Positions 14,923 through 23,419 of a stretch of 58,558 nt of DNA are shown here, one piece after another. The translations under genes were made by a program, and so were the position numbers. The notes below the pieces were generated by a model. It worked only from the letters and a program-made list of their open reading frames with translations, ran no database searches and was not told the DNA's origin. Position 1 is the first letter of the stretch, and every line of letters begins with the position of its first letter. The stretch comes from Mesorhizobium waimense (GTDB taxonomy: Bacteria; Pseudomonadota; Alphaproteobacteria; Rhizobiales; Rhizobiaceae): contig NZ_QZWZ01000035.1 of assembly GCF_003601975.1 (NCBI RefSeq), forward strand, positions 1 through 58,558. Reading direction: 5' to 3'.

Positions 14923-16041
14923 ATGGCGAGCTATGCGTCGCGGGCCAAATCGGACATTGCGCGATGGCTTGAGACTGGGCTGATCGACGGGCCGACGGCC
15001 GATGCGCTGAGGCGCGACATCGAAGCCAGTGAACGGAGATCGCTGAGCTTCGGTTCGATTCTGGCGATGATGGCGGCACTGTTATTTGGCGCTGCCATTC
15101 TGATCTTCGTCGCCGCCAATTGGGAGGCCATTCCGCGGCTGGCGCGGGTCGCCGCACTCTTCGCCATCATCCTGGCCGGCTATGTCGGTGGCGCGCTGCT
15201 GAAGACACGCGACCACGCGGCGATCGGCGAGGCACTCTGGATCATCGCCGCGGCGGCGTTCGGCGGCTCGATCGCGCTGATCGGCCAGATGTATCACCTG
15301 ACCGGCGACGAGGCATCGGCGCTGATCACCTGGGGCGCCGGCACGGCGCTGGCGGCGGTGGCATTGCGCTCGAACCCGCTGACCGTCGCTTCCGTCGGCA
15401 TCGCCGACGCCTGGCTGTTCCTCAAAGGATTCGACTATTTCAGGCGTACGGAATTTCCACATTTGTTCGTCGCCATGGCCATCGTGCTGTTCGCCATTTC
15501 ATTTTGGACCCGCAGCCAGGCGGCGCGGCACCTGATCATCCTGTCGGTGCTCTGCTATCTTGTGCTGTTCGTGATTGACTATGACACGCTGCAGGTCGCC
15601 ATCCCGTTGACGATCGTCTCGGCGCTGCTCTTTGCAGTGGCAGTTTTTGCCGCCGAGCCCGTCGATCGGATTGTCCAACTCGGCGGCCGGTTGCCCTTGC
15701 ACGCCTTAATCGGCTTCCTCACAGGATTGGCGATGCTCCAGTTCGAACTTGCCAATGACGCGAGCCACGACAGCGGCTTCGCCATTGCCTCGGCGGTTGC
15801 ACTGGCCGGTATTGTCGCGGCGATCATGCTGGGCGGCCGTGAGAGCCGGGGCCTGCGCTGGGTTGCCTATGCTGGCTTCGCCTTCGAACTCGCCATCATC
15901 TATGTCGTGCTGCTGCAGTCGATGCTCGACACCGCAGGCTTCTTCCTGGCCGCTGCTGTGCTTCTCGGCATCCTGGCGCTTGTCATCATTCGCATCGAGA
16001 AACGCATGAAGGCGCCGCGCGCCGAAGGAGTGGCAGTGTGA
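14923..16041 (+). CDS. DUF2157 multi-pass membrane protein
   Basis: A 372-residue protein with a cytoplasmic, charged N-terminus (~45 residues) containing a short helical domain, then about ten predicted membrane segments. The DUF2157 hallmark region GAAILIFVAANWEAIPRLARV follows residue 50. The start ATG 14923 has a GGGGGAAACGAC leader; the frame extends upstream to 14782 but that part overlaps the promoter region. Its stop overlaps the next gene, a GDYXXLXY-domain protein, by one base. DUF2157 and GDYXXLXY proteins are frequent partners of unknown function, possibly an envelope-stress or transport module. Confidence 0.88.
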   Translation: MASYASRAKSDIARWLETGLIDGPTADALRRDIEASERRSLSFGSILAMMAALLFGAAILIFVAANWEAIPRLARVAALFAIILAGYVGGALLKTRDHAAIGEALWIIAAAAFGGSIALIGQMYHLTGDEASALITWGAGTALAAVALRSNPLTVASVGIADAWLFLKGFDYFRRTEFPHLFVAMAIVLFAISFWTRSQAARHLIILSVLCYLVLFVIDYDTLQVAIPLTIVSALLFAVAVFAAEPVDRIVQLGGRLPLHALIGFLTGLAMLQFELANDASHDSGFAIASAVALAGIVAAIMLGGRESRGLRWVAYAGFAFELAIIYVVLLQSMLDTAGFFLAAAVLLGILALVIIRIEKRMKAPRAEGVAV

Positions 16042-16622
16042 TGACCGGGAAAAGACTTGTCATCTCGGCGCTGGTGCTGGCGCTCGTCCAGATCGGCTTT
16101 TTGAGCTGGATCATCGCCGGTAGGGCAGCGATCCTGCGCGACGGCAAGGAAGTGCTTTTGAAGGTCGAGCCGATCGACCCTCGCGACCTCCTGCGCGGCG
16201 ACTTTATTCTGCTTGGCTACGAGATATCGCGTATTCCGGTAAAGCTGATCGCCAACATCCCGGCCGACAAGTTCTCGAGCGACGACACCTCGATCGTGAT
16301 CAGGCTGAAAAAGGGCGCCGACGGCTATTGGCAGCCGACAACGGCCTGGTTTGGTCAGGCGCCGACGCCTGCCGCCTCCGATGAAGCCGATATTGTCGGA
16401 CACGTTGGCGAGGGTTGGAGTTTGCGCGAAGAGGGAGGTTCGATCGCGCCGGACTACGGCATAGAGCGCTTCTATCTGCCGGAAGGCGAGGGCATGGCGA
16501 TCCAGAACGACATGCGGGTGCGGCCGTTCGCCGTCCGTGTCGCGATCGCAGCCAACGGCACCCCACAGATCAAGGCGTTGATGGACGGCGACAAGACGTT
16601 GTTCGAGGAACCGCTTTATTAG
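16041..16622 (+). CDS. GDYXXLXY-domain membrane-anchored protein
   Basis: A 193-residue protein with one N-terminal membrane helix (~6-27) and a periplasmic domain. The family signature appears as RGDFILLGYEIS after DPRDLL, a variant of GDYxxLxY. It is translationally coupled to the DUF2157 gene; ATG 16041 is preferred over an in-frame GTG at 16038. In family members the pair occurs together, implying a complex. There is no clue to substrate. Confidence 0.85.
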   Translation: MTGKRLVISALVLALVQIGFLSWIIAGRAAILRDGKEVLLKVEPIDPRDLLRGDFILLGYEISRIPVKLIANIPADKFSSDDTSIVIRLKKGADGYWQPTTAWFGQAPTPAASDEADIVGHVGEGWSLREEGGSIAPDYGIERFYLPEGEGMAIQNDMRVRPFAVRVAIAANGTPQIKALMDGDKTLFEEPLY

Positions 16623-16798
16623 ACACGGCCAGCCGCTCCGCATGCTTCTCTCTTCGCCAGTCTGCGTGACCGTTCGTCTGGAACTTGAGTGAAGCATGAC
16701 AATTGAACTGACGGCGTCGGCACGACATCAATCTCGACACTGTTTTGCGCGTCGCCTAGTCGTAGGGCTTTATTAATGGCGAGCCGATGCTCAGTTTT

Positions 16799-16883
16799 TG
16801 GTGCGGATGAAGGGACTCGAACCCCCACGCCTTTCGGCACTGGAACCTAAATCCAGGGCGTCTACCAATTCCGCCACATCCGC
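16799..16883 (-). tRNA. tRNA-Leu (anticodon UAG)
   Basis: The minus strand gives an 85-base class II tRNA including an encoded CCA (16799-16802 region). The acceptor stem GCGGATG pairs with CATCCGC. The D-arm contains GGCGGAATTGGTAGACGC, typical of tRNA-Leu. The anticodon stem CTGGA/TCCAG encloses the loop TTTAGGT, giving anticodon TAG. The variable arm TGCCGAAAGGCG is followed by a GGTTCGAGTCC T arm. Confidence 0.95.
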
Positions 16884-17215
16884 GTCGCCCGGCAATCCCA
16901 TGTAGCCATCATTCTGTCAATGTCAGAGCCAAAATGCCGGTCAAACACGGAAACGCGAAGATAGTTGAAAATTAGCCTCGCCTGTGACAAAAGGCGTGTC
17001 GAATGTGACGGGATGCGACGATCCGCTTCTGCAGAATGTGATAAGAAGTAGGAAAAACAAAGACTTATTCACATTTTGGAGCGCAGTTTAGGAGGATTTG
17101 ACTACGGTCAAATCGCCAGGTTCCGTACCAAAAGCCATTTCCGGCAGGATTATACCGGCAGGCTGTGAACGGCAGAGGCCGTGGCAGTCTCATTGGTGAA
17201 AACAAAGGTTTTACG
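16884..17215. promoter_or_regulatory. tRNA-Leu and tig upstream region
   Basis: This 332-bp gap holds the promoter of tRNA-Leu (minus) and of trigger factor (plus). No gene is visible. A moderately AT-rich stretch (16940-17085) is the likely promoter zone. AAAACAAAGG precedes the tig start, but no strong Shine-Dalgarno is seen. Confidence 0.4.
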
Positions 17216-18691
17216 ATGCAGGTCACCGAAACGCTCAACTCCGGTCTCAAGCGCGAGATCAAGATCACCGTGCCGGCCGGTGACATGGAAGCCAAGCTGA
17301 TGGCGCGGCTTTCGGATGCCCGTAACAAAGTCCGCATCAACGGCTTCCGTCCCGGCAAGGTGCCGGTGCAGCACCTGCGCAAGGTCTACGGCAAGTCGTT
17401 TATGGCCGAAGTTGTCAACGAGATCCTTAACGATTCGACCCGTTCGATCATCACCGGGCGCGGCGAAAAGGCCGCCATGCAGCCCGAAGTGATCATGACC
17501 GAGGACGAGAAAGAGGCCGAGAAGATCCTGGCCGGCGGTGCCGACTTCGAGTTCCGCCTGAACTACGAGGTCATCCCGGCGATCGAGATCAAGGACTTCT
17601 CCGACATCAAGGTGACGCGCCAGGTGTTCGACGTTCCGGATTCGGAAATCGACGAGCAGGTCAAGCGCATCGCCGAATCGGCACGCAGCTACGAGCCGAA
17701 AACCGGCAAGGCCGCCGAGGGCGACCGCGTCAGCATTGACTATGTCGGCAAGATCGGCGGCGAGGCCTTCGCTGGCGGCGCCGGCAACGACCAGCCGCTG
17801 GTGCTCGGCTCCAAGGAATTCATCCCGGGCTTCGAGGACCAACTGATCGGCGCCAAGGCCGGCGACGAGAAGCTCGTAACCGTGACCTTTCCCGAGAACT
17901 ACCAGGCGGCACATCTGGCCGGCAAGGAAGCCTCCTTCGACGTCACCGTCAAGGAAGTGGCCCAGCCCGGCGCGCTGGAGATCAATGACGAGACGGCCAA
18001 GAACCTTGGCCTGGAATCGCTGGAGCGCCTGCGCGAGGTCGTGCGCGGCCAGATCGAGAACCAGTTCGGTTCGATGACGCGCCAGAAGGTCAAGCGCCAG
18101 TTGCTCGACCAGCTCGATGCTTCCTATTCGTTCGAGGCGCCCTCGAAGCTGGTCGAAGCCGAGTTCAACAACATCTGGAGCCAGGTCAACCGCGATCTCG
18201 AAGCCGCTGGCCGTACCTTCGCCGACGAAGAGACGACAGAAGAAGAGGCGCGCGCCGAATATATGCGGCTTGCCGAGCGCCGGGTGCGCCTCGGCCTGGT
18301 CCTGGCCGAGATCGGCGAGAAGGCCGGCGTCACCGTTTCGGACGAGGAGTTGCAGCGCGGCCTGTTCGAGCAGGTGCGCCGCTATCCTGCCAACCAGCAG
18401 CAGGAAGCCTTCGAATTCTACCGCAGCAACCCGGAAGCGCTGAACACACTGCGCGCGCCGATGTTCGAGGAGAAGGTCGTCGACCATCTGCTCGGCCAGA
18501 TCTCGGTCACCGACGTCAAAGTCAGCAAGGAAGAACTGATGGCCGACGACGAGGAGGCCGAGACGGCCAAGGCGAAGCCGGCGAAGAAGGTCGCTGCAAA
18601 GAAGGCTGAGAAGCCTGAAACTGCCGACGAGGCGGAAGAACCCAAGAAGAAGGCCGCGCCGAAGAAAAAGTCAGCCAAGAACGCCGAGTAA
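17216..18691 (+). CDS. tig: Trigger factor (ribosome-associated chaperone/PPIase)
   Basis: Ribosome-bound chaperone that meets nascent chains at the exit tunnel. The start MQVTETLNSGLKREI at 17216 matches the family and gives 491 residues. The N-terminal ribosome-binding domain includes GFRPGKVP (the conserved GFRxGKxP ribosome-docking loop, ~44-51). The FKBP-type PPIase domain lies around 160-245 (GDRVSIDYVGK, FIPGFEDQLIGAKAGDE). The long helical C-terminal domain is followed by an unusually Lys/Ala-rich tail of about 45 residues ending PKKKSAKNAE, common in rhizobial trigger factors. A strong terminator follows. Confidence 0.97.
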   Translation: MQVTETLNSGLKREIKITVPAGDMEAKLMARLSDARNKVRINGFRPGKVPVQHLRKVYGKSFMAEVVNEILNDSTRSIITGRGEKAAMQPEVIMTEDEKEAEKILAGGADFEFRLNYEVIPAIEIKDFSDIKVTRQVFDVPDSEIDEQVKRIAESARSYEPKTGKAAEGDRVSIDYVGKIGGEAFAGGAGNDQPLVLGSKEFIPGFEDQLIGAKAGDEKLVTVTFPENYQAAHLAGKEASFDVTVKEVAQPGALEINDETAKNLGLESLERLREVVRGQIENQFGSMTRQKVKRQLLDQLDASYSFEAPSKLVEAEFNNIWSQVNRDLEAAGRTFADEETTEEEARAEYMRLAERRVRLGLVLAEIGEKAGVTVSDEELQRGLFEQVRRYPANQQQEAFEFYRSNPEALNTLRAPMFEEKVVDHLLGQISVTDVKVSKEELMADDEEAETAKAKPAKKVAAKKAEKPETADEAEEPKKKAAPKKKSAKNAE

Positions 18692-18715
18692 TTCGGCACG
18701 TCGATCAAATCGTGA

Positions 18716-18741
18716 AAGGCCGCCTTCGGGCGGCCTTTTTC
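18716..18741 (+). terminator. Rho-independent terminator of tig
   Basis: AAGGCCGCC (18716-18724), a TTCG tetraloop and GGCGGCCTT (18729-18737) form a perfect 9-bp hairpin followed by more T residues, 25 bp after the tig stop. The stem-loop is textbook. Confidence 0.93.
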
Positions 18742-19030
18742 GTTGTGCGCCCTGTGGCCACGGCGCAACAGGGGGAGAGGCCGACTTCGACCTTGCAGGG
18801 CTTGGCGAGGCGGTCGACCAGATCGCGGGAACCTGCAACACCGCGCCACCCTGATCGCGTATCCCCAACCATTGATTGAGTTCTCTACCTGCCACCCTGA
18901 TTCTGTGGTATGCAGATGTCGCAATTCCACAAGGGAGGAGCGGACATTCTGCTCTGTGGTGCAAGGGCGCATGCCGGCGAAAGAACTGGCACGCGCGGAT
19001 CGTCGGAGGACGATCAGGGAGGAAATGCCA
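18742..19030 (+). other. Gene-free leader of the cytochrome c gene
   Basis: About 290 bp follow the tig terminator before the cytochrome c gene. The reading frame of cytochrome c is open through it, but composition and lack of a signal-like start argue against coding. A CAGGGAGG ribosome binding site lies at 19015-19022, ideal for the ATG at 19031. No other element was recognised. Confidence 0.5.
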
Positions 19031-19411
19031 ATGCGCGCAGTCGCGTTTTTAGTCGTCGTTTTCGTCGCAACCTTCTTCGCAGGCCAATCGCAGGCACAGG
19101 ACGCCGCTGCAGGCGAGAAGGTCTTCACGAAATGCAAGGCTTGCCACGTCGCGGACGAGGACAAGAACAAGATCGGTCCGTCGCTGCACGGCGTCATGGG
19201 CCGGACGGCCGGCACGCATCCGGATTTCAAATATTCCGAAGCCATGGTCGCGGCCGGCACATCCGGCGTCAAATGGGACGAACCGACGCTGGCGAGCTAC
19301 CTTCACGATCCCAAGGGCATGGTGAAAGGCACCAAGATGGTGTTCCCAGGTCTCAAGAAGGACGAGGACGTCGCCAACGTCATCGCCTATCTGAAGCAGT
19401 TCTCCCCGTAA
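19031..19411 (+). CDS. Soluble class I cytochrome c (c2/c550-like)
   Basis: A periplasmic electron carrier of 126 residues. A Sec signal peptide (MRAVAFLVVVFVATFFAGQSQA) is probably cut after residue 22. The heme-binding CKACH lies at 35-39, and the axial ligand is probably Met103 in GTKMVFPGL. The spacing and the GPSLHGVMGRTAG loop are typical of the cytochrome c2/c550 group. ATG 19031, 8 bp from GGGAGG, is preferred to ATG 19025. It lies 21 bp ahead of heme O synthase and near an aa3-type oxidase operon, so it may deliver electrons to that oxidase (inference). Confidence 0.93.
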   Translation: MRAVAFLVVVFVATFFAGQSQAQDAAAGEKVFTKCKACHVADEDKNKIGPSLHGVMGRTAGTHPDFKYSEAMVAAGTSGVKWDEPTLASYLHDPKGMVKGTKMVFPGLKKDEDVANVIAYLKQFSP

Positions 19412-19432
19412 GTCTGATCTTCACCGGCTAAC

Positions 19433-20368
19433 ATGTCGACCCGGGAAAGCCACCTCGAGGACACCGGCCCCCGCCTCTCGGAAGCGACGGCCGGGGATTT
19501 CTTCGCGCTCTTGAAACCACGTGTCATGGCGCTTGCCGTTTTCACCGCTTTCGTCGGCCTGATGCTGGCGCCGGTAATGATGAACCCGGTCATCGCCGTG
19601 ATCGCAATCAGCGCCATCGCGGTTGGAGCCGGAGCGGCCGGGGCGCTCAACATGTGGTACGACGCGGATATCGACGCGTTGATGTCGCGCACCTCGAAGC
19701 GGCCGGTGCCGTCCGGCCGTGTCACGCCAGGCGAGGCGCTTGGCTTCGGCCTGGTGCTTTCGGCGCTGTCGGTCATGACGCTCGGCGTGCTGGTGGGATG
19801 GCTTGCCGCATCGCTGCTGGCCTTCACCATCTTCTTCTATGTCGTGATCTATACGATGTGGCTGAAGCGCTCGACGCCGCAGAACATCGTCATAGGCGGT
19901 GCTGCGGGCGCCCTTCCTCCTGTCATCGGCTGGGTGGCGGCGACCGGCGCCGTCGGCGTCGAAAGCCTCATCCTGGTCCTGATCATCTTCCTCTGGACGC
20001 CGCCGCATTTCTGGGCCCTCGCGCTGTTCAAGGTCGGCGACTACGCCGACGCGGGCATACCCATGATGCCGAACGTTGCCGGCGAGGCGTCGACGAGAAA
20101 ACAGATCTTCGCCTATTCCCTGGTTCTGACGCCGATCGGCGTGCTGCCGTGGCTCTTCGGTTTCGCCAGCGCATATTTCGGGATCGCTTCGACCGCATTG
20201 GGCGCCGGCTTCATCTGGCACGCGTGGAAGGTTCTGGCGGCTCCCGGCAAGGAGATGAGGCCCGCCAAGACGCTGTTTGCCTATTCGATCTTCTATCTCT
20301 TTGCGATCTTCGCGATGCTGCTTGCCGACACGATCGCAACGCGCGCGCTTGTTTCAGCCGGCGATTGA
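19433..20368 (+). CDS. ctaB: Protoheme IX farnesyltransferase (heme O synthase)
   Basis: Membrane prenyltransferase that converts heme B to heme O, the precursor of heme A used by aa3 oxidases. The 311-residue UbiA-family protein has about nine hydrophobic segments. The prenyl-diphosphate-binding NMWYDADID motif (N73, D77, D81) is followed by TSKRPVPSGRV, diagnostic for CtaB/COX10. Directly downstream of a cytochrome c gene and across from the minus-strand cox operon, it may be a second ctaB dedicated to this oxidase; no ctaA, ctaG or main ctaCD cluster is in the window. Confidence 0.96.
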   Translation: MSTRESHLEDTGPRLSEATAGDFFALLKPRVMALAVFTAFVGLMLAPVMMNPVIAVIAISAIAVGAGAAGALNMWYDADIDALMSRTSKRPVPSGRVTPGEALGFGLVLSALSVMTLGVLVGWLAASLLAFTIFFYVVIYTMWLKRSTPQNIVIGGAAGALPPVIGWVAATGAVGVESLILVLIIFLWTPPHFWALALFKVGDYADAGIPMMPNVAGEASTRKQIFAYSLVLTPIGVLPWLFGFASAYFGIASTALGAGFIWHAWKVLAAPGKEMRPAKTLFAYSIFYLFAIFAMLLADTIATRALVSAGD

Positions 20369-20430
20369 CGGCCCGAGCGGTATTGCCGGGTCGGCTCTTG
20401 CTGCACGAAGATCTTGAATCCGGGCTCACA

Positions 20431-20511
20431 TCACATCGGCAGAGCGCAGAATCCCAGCAGCAGCAGAATCACTATGCCGAGGCCCAGTATGAGAACAGTC
20501 CTTGTGTCCAT
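20431..20511 (-). CDS. Possible 26-residue hydrophobic micro-protein
   Basis: A short minus-strand frame reads MDTRTVLILGLGIVILLLLG and ends FCALPM. It would be a single membrane-spanning peptide with a short polar N-terminus. A GTGAAGGTC segment upstream on the minus strand could serve as ribosome binding site. It is convergent with ctaB and divergent from DUF2189. Small membrane subunits near oxidases are common, but nothing here proves translation. Confidence 0.4.
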   Translation of the reverse strand: MDTRTVLILGLGIVILLLLGFCALPM

Positions 20512-20721
20512 GACATGACCTTCACCGTTCACCTGCATAGAATATCGAAGAAGAGCCTCCAGAGCTAGCGTGGCCGCCCCAGCCATTTTCAACAAAGGGC
20601 GACAAATCCCCTGCAGGAGAGTATGTTGTTTGCGGTGCAGGTCGCGGTTCGCGTGGCCAGTCACGCTGAACGATGCACCGTGAAACCGCGACCTTACCGG
20701 ACCTGGTCTGGAGGAACGGGC

Positions 20722-21540
20722 ATGACAAGTTTTCACGTGATAGCAGGCGCCAGCGAAACGCTGGAACATACCAAAATTCGAAAAATCGGTGTTTCCGACC
20801 TTCTTGATGCGCTCAGGCGTGGCGTCGATGATTTCATGATCAAACCGTCGCACATCGTTTTTCTCTGCCTGATCTATCCGCTGGTGGGCGTCGTGCTCGC
20901 CGCCTGGACATCGGGCGCCAATGCGTTGCCGCTGCTGTTTCCGCTGGTGTCCGGCTTTGCGCTCATCGGCCCGTTCGCTGCGATCGGCCTCTATGAGATC
21001 AGCCGCCGGCGGGAAGCCGGCCTCGATACTTCGTGGAGACACGCCTTCGAGGTCAGGAATTCTCCGGCGCTGCCGGCCATCGCGGCGGTCGGAATCATGC
21101 TGTTTTCGATCTTCATCGCCTGGCTTTTGACCGCGCAGCTGTTCTACCAACAGCTCTTCGGTCCGGCGCCGCCTGAATCGCTATCCAGCTTCATTAACGA
21201 AGTATTCGCCACGGGTCGCGGCTGGACGCTGATTATCCTGGGACACGCCATCGGCTTCGCGTTTGCTGTGGTGGTGTTGTGCACAACGGTGGTTGCTTTC
21301 CCACTGCTGCTCGACCGTGACGTCGGCGCCTACGAAGCCATCCACACCTCGGTGCGTGTGGTCCTGGCAAACCCGATCGTCATGGCTGTGTGGGGGCTGA
21401 TTGTCGCCATCGCGCTGATCATCGGCTCGTTGCCGGTATTTGCGGGGCTGGCCGTTGTGCTGCCGGTCCTTGGCCATGCCACCTGGCATGTCTATCGCAA
21501 GGTGGTGGATTCGTCGCCGCCTGCCAGACCTGCCGATTGA
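20722..21540 (+). CDS. DUF2189 multi-pass membrane protein
   Basis: A 272-residue inner-membrane protein of the DUF2189 family, unknown function, often found near cytochrome oxidase genes in rhizobia. The ATG at 20722 follows a GGAGGAACGGGC ribosome binding site. A polar N-terminus (~45 residues, KIRKIGVSDLLDALRRGVDD) precedes six hydrophobic segments, with the conserved SGFALIGPFAAIGLYEISRR stretch near residue 75-95. It is flanked by ctaB and the oxidase operon, suggesting a respiratory link (inference). Confidence 0.85.
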   Translation: MTSFHVIAGASETLEHTKIRKIGVSDLLDALRRGVDDFMIKPSHIVFLCLIYPLVGVVLAAWTSGANALPLLFPLVSGFALIGPFAAIGLYEISRRREAGLDTSWRHAFEVRNSPALPAIAAVGIMLFSIFIAWLLTAQLFYQQLFGPAPPESLSSFINEVFATGRGWTLIILGHAIGFAFAVVVLCTTVVAFPLLLDRDVGAYEAIHTSVRVVLANPIVMAVWGLIVAIALIIGSLPVFAGLAVVLPVLGHATWHVYRKVVDSSPPARPAD

Positions 21541-21554
21541 GGACGTCCCGCCTG

Positions 21555-21582
21555 CCCGCACCGGCGAAAGGGCCGGTGCGGG
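21555..21582. terminator. GC-rich hairpin between convergent genes
   Basis: CCCGCACCGGC (21555-21565) pairs perfectly over 11 bp with GCCGGTGCGGG (21572-21582) around a 6-base loop. It lies between the converging DUF2189 and YbaK-like genes. There is no T tract on either side, so it may be a bidirectional, Rho-assisted or mRNA-stabilising element. Confidence 0.5.
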
Positions 21583-21600
21583 CCGCCTGGCGAGGGCTTG

Positions 21601-22074
21601 TCAGTAAGCCGGATGGCTGAAGCGGGCTTGGCGTGCGTCCACGGTCAGGTCGCGGAAATCCTTGCCGCTGACATGCACCAGCGTCCTGTGATCACCGCCC
21701 TCGAAATAAACATCGTCGGCGGCACGAAGGCTCTCATCGACGATGACGGGCACATCGTAGGCCGCGCCGATCGGCGGGACGGCACCGATGTCGCAATCGG
21801 CGAAAAGCGAAACCACTTCGTCTTCGGAGGCGAGACCAAGACGCCTGTCCATGACGTCCTGCAACGCGCCGAGTTCGATCCTGTGGGTACTTGGAACCAC
21901 GGCCAGTGCATAGCCAAGTTCGTGGTGAACGACCACCGATTTGGCCATGATGCTGCCTGGCACATGCGCAGCTATGGCGGACTGCCTGGTTGTGGATGTG
22001 CGGTGATGCGCGACGGTGTCGTAGGAAATTCCCTTGCCGTCTATATAGTCCTTCAGTCTGTTGGCGATCGTCAT
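21601..22074 (-). CDS. YbaK/ProX-type aminoacyl-tRNA deacylase domain protein
   Basis: A 157-residue single-domain protein of the YbaK/EbsC/ProXp superfamily, whose members hydrolyse mischarged tRNAs in trans. Visible family segments are the N-terminal LKDYIDGKGISYD, the SIMAKSVVVH segment carrying the conserved lysine, and GAVPPIGAAYDVPVIVDESL. The specific tRNA target is unknown. It lies downstream of the oxidase operon on the same strand but 180 bp away, so it is probably a separate unit. Confidence 0.85.
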   Translation of the reverse strand: MTIANRLKDYIDGKGISYDTVAHHRTSTTRQSAIAAHVPGSIMAKSVVVHHELGYALAVVPSTHRIELGALQDVMDRRLGLASEDEVVSLFADCDIGAVPPIGAAYDVPVIVDESLRAADDVYFEGGDHRTLVHVSGKDFRDLTVDARQARFSHPAY

Positions 22075-22253
22075 CTTGGGCCTCCATTGCCGGAGTTCGC
22101 GACGCGCGGGAAACGAGAGCAGTCATTCTCCCGATGTCGCTTCCGATATCTGGAAAATGGACCAGCCGCCGGTTGTTTCAAGGCAGCCGAGCGGCAAGCA
22201 GCATCCGCGCACAACTGAAGTCGCGGCTGCTGGATCTCACCCGGCTCTAGATT

Positions 22254-22658
22254 TCAGGGTCCGCTCCCGAAAAATGTCACCCGGGTGAGAAGCGTGTAAT
22301 CGGCTTCGAGGACCATCATGGCCACGAACACCAGCACCAGTATCGGCGGCAGAATGATCGCATAGGACAGCGCCAGCCTTTCCCACGCCATATGCATGAA
22401 GACGGCGACGATCAGTCCTGCCTTGAGCATCATGAAGATCAGGATCAGCGACCATCTGAGATAGCCCTGAAGGCCGAAATAATCGACCATGTAGGAGCAG
22501 GCGCTGAGCACGAACAGCCACGCCCAGACCACCAGATAGAGCTTGATCGGGTGTTCCTGATGGACCTCGGCAGGGGCAACGCTGGCGGTGGCTGCGTCAT
22601 GCGCATGCCCCGTGTTCTGCGGGTGTTGTCCGAGGCCGTTTGCGGTTGCTTCAGCCAT
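22254..22658 (-). CDS. Cytochrome c oxidase subunit IV family protein
   Basis: A 134-residue small oxidase subunit. A polar, His-rich N-terminal extension (~40 residues) precedes three membrane segments, with FMMLKAGLIVAVFMHMAWE typical of prokaryotic subunit IV (CyoD/CtaF-like). Last gene of the five-gene oxidase operon, 26 bp downstream of subunit III. It likely stabilises the catalytic core. Confidence 0.9.
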   Translation of the reverse strand: MAEATANGLGQHPQNTGHAHDAATASVAPAEVHQEHPIKLYLVVWAWLFVLSACSYMVDYFGLQGYLRWSLILIFMMLKAGLIVAVFMHMAWERLALSYAIILPPILVLVFVAMMVLEADYTLLTRVTFFGSGP

Positions 22659-22684
22659 ATCTTCCTCTCAACAAGACCAGCCTC

Positions 22685-23407
22685 TCACCAAAGATAGAAG
22701 AAAGCGAAAATGAACACCCAGACCAGGTCGACGAAGTGCCAGTAGAGCCCCATGATCTCGACGCTCTCGTAGTGACCCTTGCGGCTGGTGAAGAAGCCGG
22801 GCCGTCCGATGTCATAGTCTCCGCGCCAGACCTTGCGCGCCACGATGATCAGGAAGATCACCCCGATCGTCACATGGGTGCCGTGGAAGCCGGTGATCAT
22901 GAAGAAAGTCGAACCGAACTGTGCCGCGCCCCACGGATTGCCCCAGGGACGGACCCCTTCGCTGATCAACTTGGTCCATTCGAAGGCTTGCATGCCGACG
23001 AAGGTCGCACCCAATAGCGCGGTCAGAAGCATCAGGATTGCGGTTTTGCGGCGGTCGCGGCGATAGCCGAAATTGACCGCCATGGCCATCGTCCCGCTGC
23101 TCGAGATCAGTACGAAGGTCATGATTGCGATCAGGATCAGCGGAACATTCGAGCCGCCTATGTGCAGCGCAAAGACCTCGCTCGGATTGGGCCACGGCAC
23201 GCGCGTCGACATGCGTGCCGTCATGTAGGAGAGCAGGAAGCAGCCGAAGATGAAGGTGTCGCTGAGCAGGAAGATCCACATCATGGCCTTGCCCCAGGAC
23301 ACGTTCTTGAAGGCCCGCTGATCCGAGGACCAGTCGGTGGCAATGCCTTGCCAGCCGGCGGGCCGGGGCTCCGTTTGGCCGATATGCGTCAGTGTCGTTT
23401 CTGCCAT
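22685..23407 (-). CDS. coxP: Cytochrome c oxidase subunit III (CoxP-like)
   Basis: A 240-residue integral membrane subunit III of the heme-copper oxidase family, with six to seven membrane helices. Family landmarks include KAMMWIFLLSDTFIFG near the N-terminus, FVGMQAFEWTKL, TGFHGTHVTIGVIFL and the terminal GLYWHFVDLVWVFIFAFFYLW. It is the second of two consecutive subunit-III-like genes, as in Bradyrhizobium coxMNOP, hence the symbol by position; orthology has not been tested. Confidence 0.92.
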   Translation of the reverse strand: MAETTLTHIGQTEPRPAGWQGIATDWSSDQRAFKNVSWGKAMMWIFLLSDTFIFGCFLLSYMTARMSTRVPWPNPSEVFALHIGGSNVPLILIAIMTFVLISSSGTMAMAVNFGYRRDRRKTAILMLLTALLGATFVGMQAFEWTKLISEGVRPWGNPWGAAQFGSTFFMITGFHGTHVTIGVIFLIIVARKVWRGDYDIGRPGFFTSRKGHYESVEIMGLYWHFVDLVWVFIFAFFYLW

Positions 23408-23419
23408 CCGCTTGATCCC

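Noticed and set aside
18743..19030. N-terminal extension of the cytochrome c frame
   Set aside because: It begins inside the tig terminator region and lacks any signal. The start at 19031 has an ideal ribosome binding site and signal peptide.
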